Shown here: one piece after another, positions 8,542 through 17,333 of the stretch
Layout: every line of letters begins with the position of its first letter
Numbering within the stretch: the stretch's first letter is position 1
Assembly (NCBI GenBank): GCA_049472395.1
Contig: JBLIRR010000001.1
Location: 124,001 to 188,000 of the forward strand
Direction of reading: 5' to 3'
Origin: JBLIRR01 sp049472395
GTDB taxonomy: Bacteria; SZUA-182; DTGQ01; JBLIRR01
DNA length: 64,000 bases
Program-made: the position numbers and the translations under genes
Notes under the pieces: generated by a model
Databases searched by the model: none
What the model saw: the letters and a program-made list of their open reading frames with translations, nothing else
Told to the model about the DNA's origin: nothing

Positions 8542-9102
8542 ATGAACAAATTAACTAAATTAGGTTTAATAGTTACAATTATCGCAATTGCTTTAAGTTT
8601 AGGTGTACAACCTGCGAGTGCATATTATTCATCAATGTATAGCGGATTATATGGCGGCATGTATGGCGGATTATATGGCGGCATGTACGGCGGATTATAT
8701 GGCGGCATGTACGGCATGTACGGCGGATTATACGGTGGCATGTATGGTATGTACGGCATGTATGGCGGATTATACGGTGGCATGTACGGCATGTACGGCG
8801 GCATGTACGGTATGTATGGCGGCATGTACGGCATGTATGGCGGCATGTATGGATTAGGCAGCATGTTCAATCTATACAATATGTATTATCCTGTTGACAC
8901 AGGCAGTGGAATCACCTATCAGATTCCTTTCATGCAGATAGCTCCATTGCTTGGCATGGCCGGTATGTATTCTCAGATGTTCCCTGGTCTATTGGGACAA
9001 CAAGGAGTAACACTCGCACCAAGTGCGACAAGTCCTGCTCCGGCAGCAACCGTACCCACCACAACCGCACCTGTTGCCACGATAAGCGGATTATTATTTT
9101 AA
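8542..9102 (+). CDS. secreted Gly/Tyr/Met-rich repeat protein
   Basis: A standard signal peptide (basic start, hydrophobic core, ASA cleavage site near residue 28) leads into about 75 residues made almost only of GGLYG, GGMYG and GMYG units (roughly 8640-8860). A hydrophobic 45-residue middle and a Pro/Thr/Ala-rich tail ending in GLLF follow. Nothing in it resembles an enzyme. Such aromatic-glycine repeats occur in amyloid-forming or surface-coating proteins; methionine in every other unit could bind copper or haem iron, but that is speculation. GAGG stands just before the ATG, with AGGAG about ten bases before it. A strong terminator follows, so it is a single-gene unit. Confidence 0.85.
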   Translation: MNKLTKLGLIVTIIAIALSLGVQPASAYYSSMYSGLYGGMYGGLYGGMYGGLYGGMYGMYGGLYGGMYGMYGMYGGLYGGMYGMYGGMYGMYGGMYGMYGGMYGLGSMFNLYNMYYPVDTGSGITYQIPFMQIAPLLGMAGMYSQMFPGLLGQQGVTLAPSATSPAPAATVPTTTAPVATISGLLF

Positions 9103-9123
9103 TTGATGATTATTTGAAAAGGA

Positions 9124-9164
9124 AAAAAGGGCTCATAAAATCGCTTTTATGGGCCCTTTTCTTT
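9124..9164. terminator. bidirectional intrinsic terminator
   Basis: GGGCTCATAAAA and TTTTATGGGCCC form a 12-bp stem (one G-T pair) around a TCGC loop. It is flanked by an A run on the left and a T run on the right, so it can stop transcripts of both converging genes (8542-9102 plus and 9200-9448 minus). Confidence 0.85.
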
Positions 9165-9199
9165 TACGTCTTTTCTCTCGGAACTAAAAATTAAGGTGC

Positions 9200-9448
9200 T
9201 CACTCAAGAGCATGAGAATACACAAAACAACCTATTTTTATAAAACGTCCGCCTTCCTCTGTAAATTCAATAGTCACATGAGAACCACTCTGTATATTAG
9301 GATCAATATTGGGATCTTTGCTCCTCTGTGAAAGATCTGCACTATTCATCTGCGTATTCACTAAACCGGCACTCCCACGTGGGCAATAGATCCACCATAG
9401 GGAGAATGCAATCAGAATAGCACCTATAATAATTACTATACCACGCAT
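9200..9448 (-). CDS. small single-pass membrane or secreted protein, unknown function
   Basis: After a short start (MRGIVIIIGAILIAFSLWW) the first 20 residues form one strong hydrophobic segment. The remaining 60 residues are polar, with a Ser/Asn/Asp-rich linker and a beta-like end. It could be an anchored periplasmic protein or a secreted one with an uncleaved signal. No family was recognised. The ATG at 9448 is chosen because AAGGA lies nine bases upstream; a GTG two codons earlier is the alternative. It sits just downstream of the acyl-CoA synthetase gene on the same strand. Confidence 0.6.
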   Translation of the reverse strand: MRGIVIIIGAILIAFSLWWIYCPRGSAGLVNTQMNSADLSQRSKDPNIDPNIQSGSHVTIEFTEEGGRFIKIGCFVYSHALE

Positions 9449-9468
9449 TATCACATTTCCTTATATAC

Positions 9469-11379
9469 CTATAATCGGGCAATTATCATTCTATTTTTAT
9501 GATTAAACACATTCTTCCCCTCTTCAGTATACACATATTCAAGGCGCGATTTATAAAAATCTGCAATGCGCGATCTTACCATCTTCAGTGTGCTGTTAAG
9601 TAATCTATTTTCTTCAGAAAATGGCTCTCCCAAAAGGGCAAATGAGCTTGGGACCCATTTTTCGGGAAAAGAGGCGCGCATATGCCGGTCCTTTCTCAAA
9701 AAAAGCATGTCCTTGTGAATTAAATCAATTACATAATCCTGGCCTTGCATCTCATGCTGGCATTTGCCCGCATTGTATAATAAGGTTCGCACTGCTTCAT
9801 TATTTGGAACAACCAGTGCTACTGTATATCTGTTTTGATTATTATAGAGCATAATCTGGTCGATCAAAAGCGAATGTCCCAATATGCTCTCTTCTATTGC
9901 CTCCGGACTAAATTTTTCACCATCATCACTTATGAGTAAACTCTTATATCGCCCGCACACTGATAAAAATCCATCATCATCAAGAAAGCCCATATCACCT
10001 GTGAGAAGCCATCCATCATCATCGATTGTATCATATGTGCTTTGAGGATTTTCCCAATAGCCACTCATGACATTATCACCTCTTACCGCTATCTCACCCT
10101 TCCTTCCTGAAGCAACAGGAGTACCATCTTCATTGATAATCTTACATTCCAACATGGGCAGCACTGCTCCGCTGGTGCCCATTTTACACTTTGATGGGGT
10201 ATTGGCCGATATCACGGGAGCTGCCTCTGAGAGACCATACCCCTGATAAATCGGTATACCAAGTGCAGTGAAAAATTGCTGATAGTACCTATCCAGGCAT
10301 GCCCCCCCGCTCACTAAAAAAAGAAGCTGGCCCCCGAATTGAGAGCGGATCTTTGAAAAGATTATTTTATCATAGAATGCATACAGTGGATACAAAAAGA
10401 ATCGTTTGATTTTGCCGGATCTAAATCCATCCCCCTGATAGGTAATGCCGACTGAAAGCCCCTGGGAAAATAATTTCTTTATGAGCCAGCCTTTTTCATT
10501 GATCTTTTTCAAAATATTTTTATGAAATTTCTTTATGAGCGCTGGGACCACTAATAAATAATAAGGTTTAATCTCCTTTATATTATCCGGAATATTCCGC
10601 ATGGTCTCTCTTTTTGTATTTCCAATCTTAATTGAGGCCAACGCAGTGCCATTGGAAAGTGCCATATAAATCCCTGCCGTATGGGCAAAAGAATGATCCC
10701 ATGGCAATATCAGAAGCGTTACCCAGTCAGGTTTGATATCTATTATCCCATTGAGCTGCTCTACATTATGGTAATAATTTTTATGGAGAAGGGTCACTCC
10801 TTTCGGGTCTGCTATTGTGCCCGAGGTATAGAGAATCGTAGCAATATCATCTTCTTCAACTGAGTGCCAGATATCCTCACATTCTTGTTTATGCTTATTG
10901 AAATAGAGCTTTCCCCTTTCACGGAGCGATTCCATATGAATAATATCCTCATCATTGAGCGCAATCGGATCAAGTGTAATGATTTTTTCAAGATCCGGAA
11001 GATCAGATTTGATTTTCATAATCTTTGACATATTCAAACCTGATACAATCAGATACTTGCACCCGGAGTGCGCTATTCTGAATTTTAATTCGGACAGCTC
11101 ATTAATTTTTGTTGAGAGGAGCACGCATATGCCCTTTGCATGAAGCACGGCTAACTCTGAGACCACCCAATCCCCTCTGCCCTCAGAAAGAATGCCTACT
11201 CGATCTCCAATTTCAAGGCCCAGATCCCTAAGACCCGCTGTGGTGATGTGAACTAAATATTCGACTTCTCTGTAAGTGTACTTCTTATACGAATTATCTC
11301 TGTGCTCCCATATCATAGGATTATCAGGATACGAAGCAACACTAGTGCGAAATAAATCTATAAGGGTGCGTTTTCCCAT
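9469..11379 (-). CDS. AMP-dependent acyl-CoA synthetase (long-chain fatty acid-CoA ligase type)
   Basis: The adenylate-forming motifs are all present in order: ILYTSGTIADPKGVTL (AMP/ATP loop), GYGLSEAAPVIS, the TGDMGFLDDDGFLSVCGR hinge block and YKSLLISDDGEKFSPEAIEE. These enzymes activate a carboxylic acid to an acyl-AMP and pass it to CoA; the layout is that of long-chain fatty acyl-CoA synthetases. The longest frame opens at 11493 inside the M50 protease gene, but its first 38 residues look unlike the family. The ATG at 11379 (MGKRTLIDLF) has GGAG eight bases upstream and removes the overlap. The acid substrate is not predictable here. Confidence 0.88.
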   Translation of the reverse strand: MGKRTLIDLFRTSVASYPDNPMIWEHRDNSYKKYTYREVEYLVHITTAGLRDLGLEIGDRVGILSEGRGDWVVSELAVLHAKGICVLLSTKINELSELKFRIAHSGCKYLIVSGLNMSKIMKIKSDLPDLEKIITLDPIALNDEDIIHMESLRERGKLYFNKHKQECEDIWHSVEEDDIATILYTSGTIADPKGVTLLHKNYYHNVEQLNGIIDIKPDWVTLLILPWDHSFAHTAGIYMALSNGTALASIKIGNTKRETMRNIPDNIKEIKPYYLLVVPALIKKFHKNILKKINEKGWLIKKLFSQGLSVGITYQGDGFRSGKIKRFFLYPLYAFYDKIIFSKIRSQFGGQLLFLVSGGACLDRYYQQFFTALGIPIYQGYGLSEAAPVISANTPSKCKMGTSGAVLPMLECKIINEDGTPVASGRKGEIAVRGDNVMSGYWENPQSTYDTIDDDGWLLTGDMGFLDDDGFLSVCGRYKSLLISDDGEKFSPEAIEESILGHSLLIDQIMLYNNQNRYTVALVVPNNEAVRTLLYNAGKCQHEMQGQDYVIDLIHKDMLFLRKDRHMRASFPEKWVPSSFALLGEPFSEENRLLNSTLKMVRSRIADFYKSRLEYVYTEEGKNVFNHKNRMIIARL

Positions 11380-11425
11380 ATCATATACTCCGGATATTTC
11401 ACTTAAGGAACCTGTCCTTATATAA

Positions 11426-12064
11426 TTAAAGTAAAATGATATAATTAAACAAAGAGAGTATAGGCTTTGCGAGAATCCTATAAAATAGTGCAAATAAGGG
11501 TGTATTTACAAATATTAACAAAATGAGAATCCCCCATCGATCCAGCATATCAAAAATCGTTTTCTGTTTTTCAGGCAGCAACTGTCTGAGTATATGAGAG
11601 CCATCAAGGGGAGGTATTGGTATTAGATTAAATACAATCAATATAAGATTGATGCTAATAAGGGCCCTGAAGAGAGCAAACGTGCCTGTTGAATGAATTC
11701 CGATGAGCAAAAGAATCTTTACTATGAGCACACTTGCCAATGCTGCCAGGAAATTTGAAAATGGGCCGGCGAAAGAAATTAACATATCATCCCGTTCCCG
11801 ATTATTAAAATTTAAGGGATTTACAGGGCATGGTTTTCCCCAGCCTATTAACGCTATCCCAGGGCTAAAAATCATCATAGTCAAGGGAATTATTATAGTT
11901 CCAAGCAGATCCATATGGGGAAGGGGATTTATAGTGACTCTTCCCAAATTCCGTGCTGTCGGATCGCCACACTTATCCGCTATGAATGCATGACTTGCCT
12001 CATGAATTGTGATTGAAAAAATAAGGGCTGTAAATTGAATAATAATAAATGGATCTAATTTCAT
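11426..12064 (-). CDS. site-2 protease-type zinc metalloprotease (M50 family)
   Basis: The HEASH motif at residues 21-25 gives two zinc ligands and the catalytic Glu inside the first membrane helix. The distal PIPPLDGSHIL motif supplies the Asp ligand. About five or six hydrophobic segments fill the 212 residues, as in the compact M50B proteases that cut substrates within the membrane. No PDZ or CBS domain is attached, so it is not RseP itself. Its start overlaps the pgi stop by four bases (ATGA), so the two are translated together. The substrate is unknown. Confidence 0.88.
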   Translation of the reverse strand: MKLDPFIIIQFTALIFSITIHEASHAFIADKCGDPTARNLGRVTINPLPHMDLLGTIIIPLTMMIFSPGIALIGWGKPCPVNPLNFNNRERDDMLISFAGPFSNFLAALASVLIVKILLLIGIHSTGTFALFRALISINLILIVFNLIPIPPLDGSHILRQLLPEKQKTIFDMLDRWGILILLIFVNTPLFALFYRILAKPILSLFNYIILL

Positions 12065-13581
12065 AGTAAAGGTTTAGACGTCACAGAGGGAATATTCTTT
12101 ATTGCTTCTTCTATGTGCTCTGCTGTCTTCTCATAACCCGGTTTCCCTGCTAAGGCAAACATTGCCCTTTTATAATCTTCAACCCCCGGCTGAATAAATG
12201 GATTATGGCCAAGCAGATACCCACTAAGGCCCACGGAACGCTCACACATATAATAAAGCTGTCCCATATTAAAAGCATTACGTCTTGGGACCCTGATGGT
12301 CATATTTGGCACTCCGCCTTGATAATGAGCAAACGCAGGACCTTCGATAACTTTCTGATTGATAAAATTCATATCCCGCCCTTTATCAGGCAAAAAATTC
12401 AGTCCTTCAAGGTCTTCCTTCTGAGAAGGTATGCGCAGGGTATTGTCATGATTAAGCAACTGAAGAAATGTTTCGACAATATTTCTCTCCCCATCCTGCA
12501 CCAACTGCCCATTTGCATGCAGCTTCTCCGAATACAGTGAGGGAGACACCCACATCCCCTTCCCGTTATGACCTTCGCTTTCAGGAAAAAGTTGTTCCAT
12601 CCACCGGGCAACCTGATATAATGCCATACTATTCGTGGCCACAACCTCTATCTTCTTCCCCTTCTCATAGGCTAAATGGCGCATTGCAGCATGAATCATG
12701 GATGGATTACTCCAAAAATCATCATTGTCAAAACATCGTTTCTTCATATATCGAAAGCCTGCTACCAATTCCTGTATATTTATTCCTGCCACCGCGAGTC
12801 CCACAAGCCCCACATCACTCAACACGGAATATCGCCCGCCAATGTTTGAGGGCACGATAAACGACTGATACCCTTTTTTGTTCGTAAGATCTCTTAATAC
12901 GCCTCTCTCGGCATCTGTTGTCACAAGAATAAAATCTTTTGCCTTCTCTCCTGCCCATTTCTCTATAATGTCACGCATAATCCGAAAAGCTATGGCCGTT
13001 TCCGTTGTGGTCCCGGATTTTGATATTACATTTATCCCGATACGCTTTCCATTGAGCATATCAAGCGTATCCCGAAAATAATCAGGATCCAAATTCTGGC
13101 CTAAGAAATAGACCTGCGGCCTGTCGCCTCGCTGCCCTCGATCAAGTTGATTAAAATAGGTATGGCTAAGCGCTTTAAAGGTGGCCTCAATGCCAAGGTA
13201 CGAGCCTCCGATACCGAGCGATATAAACGCATCTATTTTTTCAGCAAACTCATCGGCAATGGTGCATATAGACTGAATATGCTGAGGGGTAATTTCATCA
13301 GGCAAAGTCTGCCAGCCAAGCATCGGAATACCCTTGTCTTTGCACTCACCACGGCCTTCTTTGAGCTGTTGATGTGTATCAACAACCGTGGGAATAATTT
13401 TTTCAAGATCATTCCTACAGATTCTTTCCCTTGCAGCTCCCGGAGTATTAAACATATAGCTTATATCAATCTCAATCTGATTCTGCGCACAAAAATCCTC
13501 TGTAAGAAAATCCTCGTTCCTTCGGTGCTTTGCTAATCGTTGTTTTTCTATAGTATAATTGGCCCCATTTACTCTAATCAT
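12061..13581 (-). CDS. pgi: glucose-6-phosphate isomerase
   Basis: Pgi interconverts glucose-6-phosphate and fructose-6-phosphate. The sugar-phosphate isomerase motifs FISLGIGGSYLGIEATFKA and VISKSGTTTETAIAFR are plain, and the C-terminal GHNPFIQPGVEDYKRAMFAL block is the standard PGI signature. At 506 residues it is of bacterial length. It begins 12 bases after the stop of the large FN3/Big surface protein and has no separate promoter that I can see, so it may be read from the transcript of the surface gene. Confidence 0.95.
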   Translation of the reverse strand: MIRVNGANYTIEKQRLAKHRRNEDFLTEDFCAQNQIEIDISYMFNTPGAARERICRNDLEKIIPTVVDTHQQLKEGRGECKDKGIPMLGWQTLPDEITPQHIQSICTIADEFAEKIDAFISLGIGGSYLGIEATFKALSHTYFNQLDRGQRGDRPQVYFLGQNLDPDYFRDTLDMLNGKRIGINVISKSGTTTETAIAFRIMRDIIEKWAGEKAKDFILVTTDAERGVLRDLTNKKGYQSFIVPSNIGGRYSVLSDVGLVGLAVAGINIQELVAGFRYMKKRCFDNDDFWSNPSMIHAAMRHLAYEKGKKIEVVATNSMALYQVARWMEQLFPESEGHNGKGMWVSPSLYSEKLHANGQLVQDGERNIVETFLQLLNHDNTLRIPSQKEDLEGLNFLPDKGRDMNFINQKVIEGPAFAHYQGGVPNMTIRVPRRNAFNMGQLYYMCERSVGLSGYLLGHNPFIQPGVEDYKRAMFALAGKPGYEKTAEHIEEAIKNIPSVTSKPLL

Positions 13582-13593
13582 GTAATTCCCCTA

Positions 13594-16500
13594 TTATTGT
13601 GATAAATTACCATTATCATCAGATTTAATAATACCTATAGTCTGTCCCAATAGGGCATTATCAAGTTTATGGGCTCTAATATCGGTAAGGATTCCTGAAA
13701 CAGCCGCGTTGATCATGTAATACCTTCCATCAGGCGCTTTTACTTGGACAAGGGGCTCATTCTTCTCTATTGTCCCATTCTCTCTCTTGAGCCATTGGAC
13801 AATTTTTACCTCATCATGCTCTCCGAAATCAGGGTATAATAAAGGAATAAAAATGGTTCCTCCGGCCTTTGCAAGCTCATCTGCACTCGGAACCCTCGAT
13901 GATACCCCCATGCGAATCAACACACTCAGGTCATCGCTATTAAAACTGCTTTCAGCAATTCTCCCCGGAATATACTCACATTGTGCCTGGCCATTGTTAT
14001 CTGTTGCCACACTGCGGCACATCAAAGAGCCAATGCCTTTTATTATATTATATTCAACCATCGCATTTTGTACTGGATTATCATTTAAATCCGTGATCTT
14101 TACCCCGATTTTGGACCGAGATCGACCATCGGCCGGCACTGTCTGAGGATCTGCAGAGACATAAATTTTTGCAGGTGCATCGCTCATTAATGTAATATGG
14201 GTGCTCCCTGTTGCCTTTAGATATTTATTTAAAGCTGGGCTATCAACTTTATCCACTGTCGCGGTAATCTTAACCTGGCCTCTTCGAATTCCGGCTTGAT
14301 AATTGATCACTGCCTGCCCTTCGTTATCCGTTACTGCTGCATTATTCATACCGCCTATTGCAGGGGCCTCTAATATAAATCCACCCTGATCATCCATTCC
14401 CTCGACAGCATGTAAAGAAAAACTAATCACGCATCCGGCAACTTTAACCGGCTGATTATTCAAATCTGCAAGTTGGGCAACTATCCTTGAAATACTTACC
14501 CCATCGGCAGTGATCCTGTCAGGATCAGCGCTTACGATTATCTTATATTGATTTGCCGCACGGTACCGGGCCCTCCCGACAGGAATCAGCGTAATTATCG
14601 TCTCCGCTTCAATTCTATTAATAATATAATTTACCCCAACGCTCCCGCTGCTTAAGTCCTTCGCAAGGACTATCGCCGTTTTTGCGGCAGCACCTGCCGT
14701 ATATCGTGCTTCGACCACCCCATCTCTATCTGATTTAACCACTTTTTCTCTATCCGAGATGCCTCCAAACGAGTCTGTCTCAAGACTTCCATCTATCTCA
14801 ACTTCTCCGGCACCCACCATGCCAGTATATTCATCCGTCGTTGTTATATCAAATACTATATCATGCCCCTCTATCGGATCCCCATTTGCATTCTTCACAT
14901 TCGCAATAATACCTGTTGCTCCGCCATCGCTTACTAAAAATTCCCTCTCATGTATCTCTACTGAAATCCTTGATCTGGTATCAATAGTGAGAGGCTCATT
15001 TATGTGAGCCAAAGATTTATTTCCTGCAAGATCTGATAATGCGATATAGGCAAAGCCACTCGATATATCCTCGTGCTTTTCAACCGTATATTTCCCCTGA
15101 TATGATCCGGATCCGGGCTCAATCTCCTGCATGATGTATTTGGGCTCATGGAGCAAAAATTCTGATATATCCCGTATCTCCTTGTCAGCGATTATAAAAC
15201 TCGCAGCGCACTCTGGATCTCCCTGACAAGTGAGGGTAAGTGTATCACCACCCACCAATGTGCCGGAAAATCCCACCACGAGATTATAATTACTCTCAGC
15301 AACCTCAATGTGCGGGGGGCTTGTATCATCACGTGCAGCATTAATGGCAAAAAATGTTTTTGTCCTCTCAATGCTTATGTGGTCATCATCATATTTAAGC
15401 GTACCGATAATTAATGTCTTCATCGTACTATCTGATGATTGTACCCTGTATTCTCCCCGATAAAGCCCTGGTTCTTCTTCCTTCATAGAAATTTCGTTTT
15501 CAGTATTTATGGCAAGAGAAAACGTCGCACTGCACCCGGGTTCTCCAAGCATCGTCACCCTAATAGTATCCCCGGTTTTTTGGGTCAAGCCCCCTGTATT
15601 CTCATGAAGGCTTGTAATATCAGGCCCTGAAAAATCTTCAGGAGAAGGATGTATCGGTTCTTTATTTAAAATGAAACGAGGGCTTCTGTTTCCTGCGTTA
15701 TCAACTACTTCTAATGCATAATAATAAACATTTCCCTTTTTATAACTATAATCATTGAATTCATAACGATTCTCTTCTTTTGCTATCCGGGCAATATGGG
15801 TGGGATCTTCAAAAGTTGAATTCGAGGATCTATAAATATCAAAATAGGAAAATTCATCAGGAGAACTGCTCTCTCCCAAAGGCGATTGCCACCTGATTTT
15901 AATGCTCTTGCTCTTTTCCTCCCATGTCGCCTCCCCCCCGACCACTTGAGGAGGGATGCTCGTATCTATATCTATGGTCTGTTGCGCTGTCCATGAAATA
16001 ATATTATTTTTATTATCTGTTAAATATGCAGTGACTGCGGCATCGGTTATTGACTGTGTTTCATTAATCTCCATCGAAGAATGGTACTCTCCCTCCTCTA
16101 TTTCTTCTAATGGTATCTCTTTATTCAGTGATTCTATCCGCACCCTCGCGTTGCAGGAGGGTGTGCCAAACAGCGTGAAAACCACTACATCACCATTTTT
16201 TAAAGGATTCACTCCTCCGTTATGAGTAAAAGAAGATATATACACAGATGAGGTACGACATTCCACCTCCAACGGATAGCTACTCTCCATACCCCCCTTA
16301 TTTATTCCCACAATTGAGTAAAAATAGACTTGGTTCTCCGTCACATCCTCATCACGATATTCTGTGGTAAGGAGGGTGTGGGAATTGAGTTTTGTATAAT
16401 TCATTCCCTTCGTATGCCCCTCATCAAGCTGCCTTCGATATATATTATAGCCTATTACATCCTCCACAGCTTCCCAGAAAAGAACCACCTTTCCCATCTC

Positions 16501-17214
16501 ATAGCGCGCCGTCACACCAGATGGCATAAATGGAATCGAAGCAAGTGGCGTTACGCCCCTCTCCGGAGAAAACTGGCTCTCTTGTCCATTTTTATTTACA
16601 GAGGTAATAGAATAAAAATAATTGATTCCATTCCCCACATTTTCATCTTTATAATAATGGGACTCCGGATCAAGCTCAACAGTCTCAATAGCATACTCTT
16701 GAGATTTACCTGGTTCCAGGTCATCTGCCCCACGAGGTGTTCTGCTTTTATAAATTTTAAATGCGGAAAGAGGTGATTTTTTATAAGATTGCCAAAACAG
16801 CTCAACATATCCATCCTGTGGTTTTGCATTAAATCCATCCGGAGGCTGAACCCTGGGGATGGCAGAAATGTGCTCTGAGTATCTGCTTTCATTTCCAGAG
16901 CTGTCAACAGCAGTTATTTTATAATAATAGAGGTGTCCATTCACCACGGATTGATCAGTAAAAATAATATTTTTCACCAGCTCATTATTTATTTTTATAA
17001 ATTCTCCCCTCTCTTCAGCACGATATACATTGTATCCCGCAAGATCAGTCAACAGCGTGCCATCTTCATTTTTAGTGGGAGGCGACCAGGATACCTTGAT
17101 TTCCCCATCCCCCGGCACAATTCCTATTGCCCATAAATAATGAGAAAAAAAGAAGCTGCTAAATAAAAAAAGAGCCAGAATAACCGAAAGTTTTTTTGTT
17201 CTATGCCCTTGCAT
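13594..17214 (-). CDS. secreted multi-domain surface protein with fibronectin type III and Big_1 (invasin-like) domains
   Basis: A signal peptide (about residues 1-29) is followed by three fibronectin type III modules (about 32-120, 125-225, 230-320), each with the GYNIYR- and YYYKITAVD-type strands. An Ig-like module comes next, then a fourth FN3 module (about 430-530). Two more Ig-like repeats share a GDTIRVT/GDTLTLT start. Three Big_1-type modules (about 750-1095) share the SADPxxxxADG start and DNxGQAxxxY end. There is no visible sortase signal or membrane tail. It probably lies on or outside the outer membrane as an adhesin or cytochrome scaffold. It has its own promoter, GGGGAG five bases before the ATG, and sits at the end of the cytochrome locus. 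Confidence 0.85.
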   Translation of the reverse strand: MQGHRTKKLSVILALFLFSSFFFSHYLWAIGIVPGDGEIKVSWSPPTKNEDGTLLTDLAGYNVYRAEERGEFIKINNELVKNIIFTDQSVVNGHLYYYKITAVDSSGNESRYSEHISAIPRVQPPDGFNAKPQDGYVELFWQSYKKSPLSAFKIYKSRTPRGADDLEPGKSQEYAIETVELDPESHYYKDENVGNGINYFYSITSVNKNGQESQFSPERGVTPLASIPFMPSGVTARYEMGKVVLFWEAVEDVIGYNIYRRQLDEGHTKGMNYTKLNSHTLLTTEYRDEDVTENQVYFYSIVGINKGGMESSYPLEVECRTSSVYISSFTHNGGVNPLKNGDVVVFTLFGTPSCNARVRIESLNKEIPLEEIEEGEYHSSMEINETQSITDAAVTAYLTDNKNNIISWTAQQTIDIDTSIPPQVVGGEATWEEKSKSIKIRWQSPLGESSSPDEFSYFDIYRSSNSTFEDPTHIARIAKEENRYEFNDYSYKKGNVYYYALEVVDNAGNRSPRFILNKEPIHPSPEDFSGPDITSLHENTGGLTQKTGDTIRVTMLGEPGCSATFSLAINTENEISMKEEEPGLYRGEYRVQSSDSTMKTLIIGTLKYDDDHISIERTKTFFAINAARDDTSPPHIEVAESNYNLVVGFSGTLVGGDTLTLTCQGDPECAASFIIADKEIRDISEFLLHEPKYIMQEIEPGSGSYQGKYTVEKHEDISSGFAYIALSDLAGNKSLAHINEPLTIDTRSRISVEIHEREFLVSDGGATGIIANVKNANGDPIEGHDIVFDITTTDEYTGMVGAGEVEIDGSLETDSFGGISDREKVVKSDRDGVVEARYTAGAAAKTAIVLAKDLSSGSVGVNYIINRIEAETIITLIPVGRARYRAANQYKIIVSADPDRITADGVSISRIVAQLADLNNQPVKVAGCVISFSLHAVEGMDDQGGFILEAPAIGGMNNAAVTDNEGQAVINYQAGIRRGQVKITATVDKVDSPALNKYLKATGSTHITLMSDAPAKIYVSADPQTVPADGRSRSKIGVKITDLNDNPVQNAMVEYNIIKGIGSLMCRSVATDNNGQAQCEYIPGRIAESSFNSDDLSVLIRMGVSSRVPSADELAKAGGTIFIPLLYPDFGEHDEVKIVQWLKRENGTIEKNEPLVQVKAPDGRYYMINAAVSGILTDIRAHKLDNALLGQTIGIIKSDDNGNLSQ

Positions 17215-17246
17215 TTTACTCCCCTATCCAATATAAGATTTTTTTC

Positions 17247-17274
17247 ATTATACTAAACCTCGTCGGTATTTCAA
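17247..17274 (-). promoter_or_regulatory. sigma-70 promoter of the FN3/Big surface-protein gene
   Basis: The minus strand shows TTGAAA, 16 bases, then a perfect TATAAT. The start would lie near 17240, about 26 bases before the ATG at 17214, leaving room for the GGGGAG ribosome site. Confidence 0.6.
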
Positions 17275-17333
17275 AATAAAAAAACCATCCATAAGCAATG
17301 CTAATTTTTGATACTACCCAAAATTAATCACCA

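Noticed and set aside
8603..8879. Long frames in other registers of the Gly/Tyr/Met repeat region, including a Pro/Tyr/Met-rich one on the minus strand
   Set aside because: They arise only because the 12-15 base DNA repeats stay open in several frames; the signal peptide and ribosome site mark the real frame.
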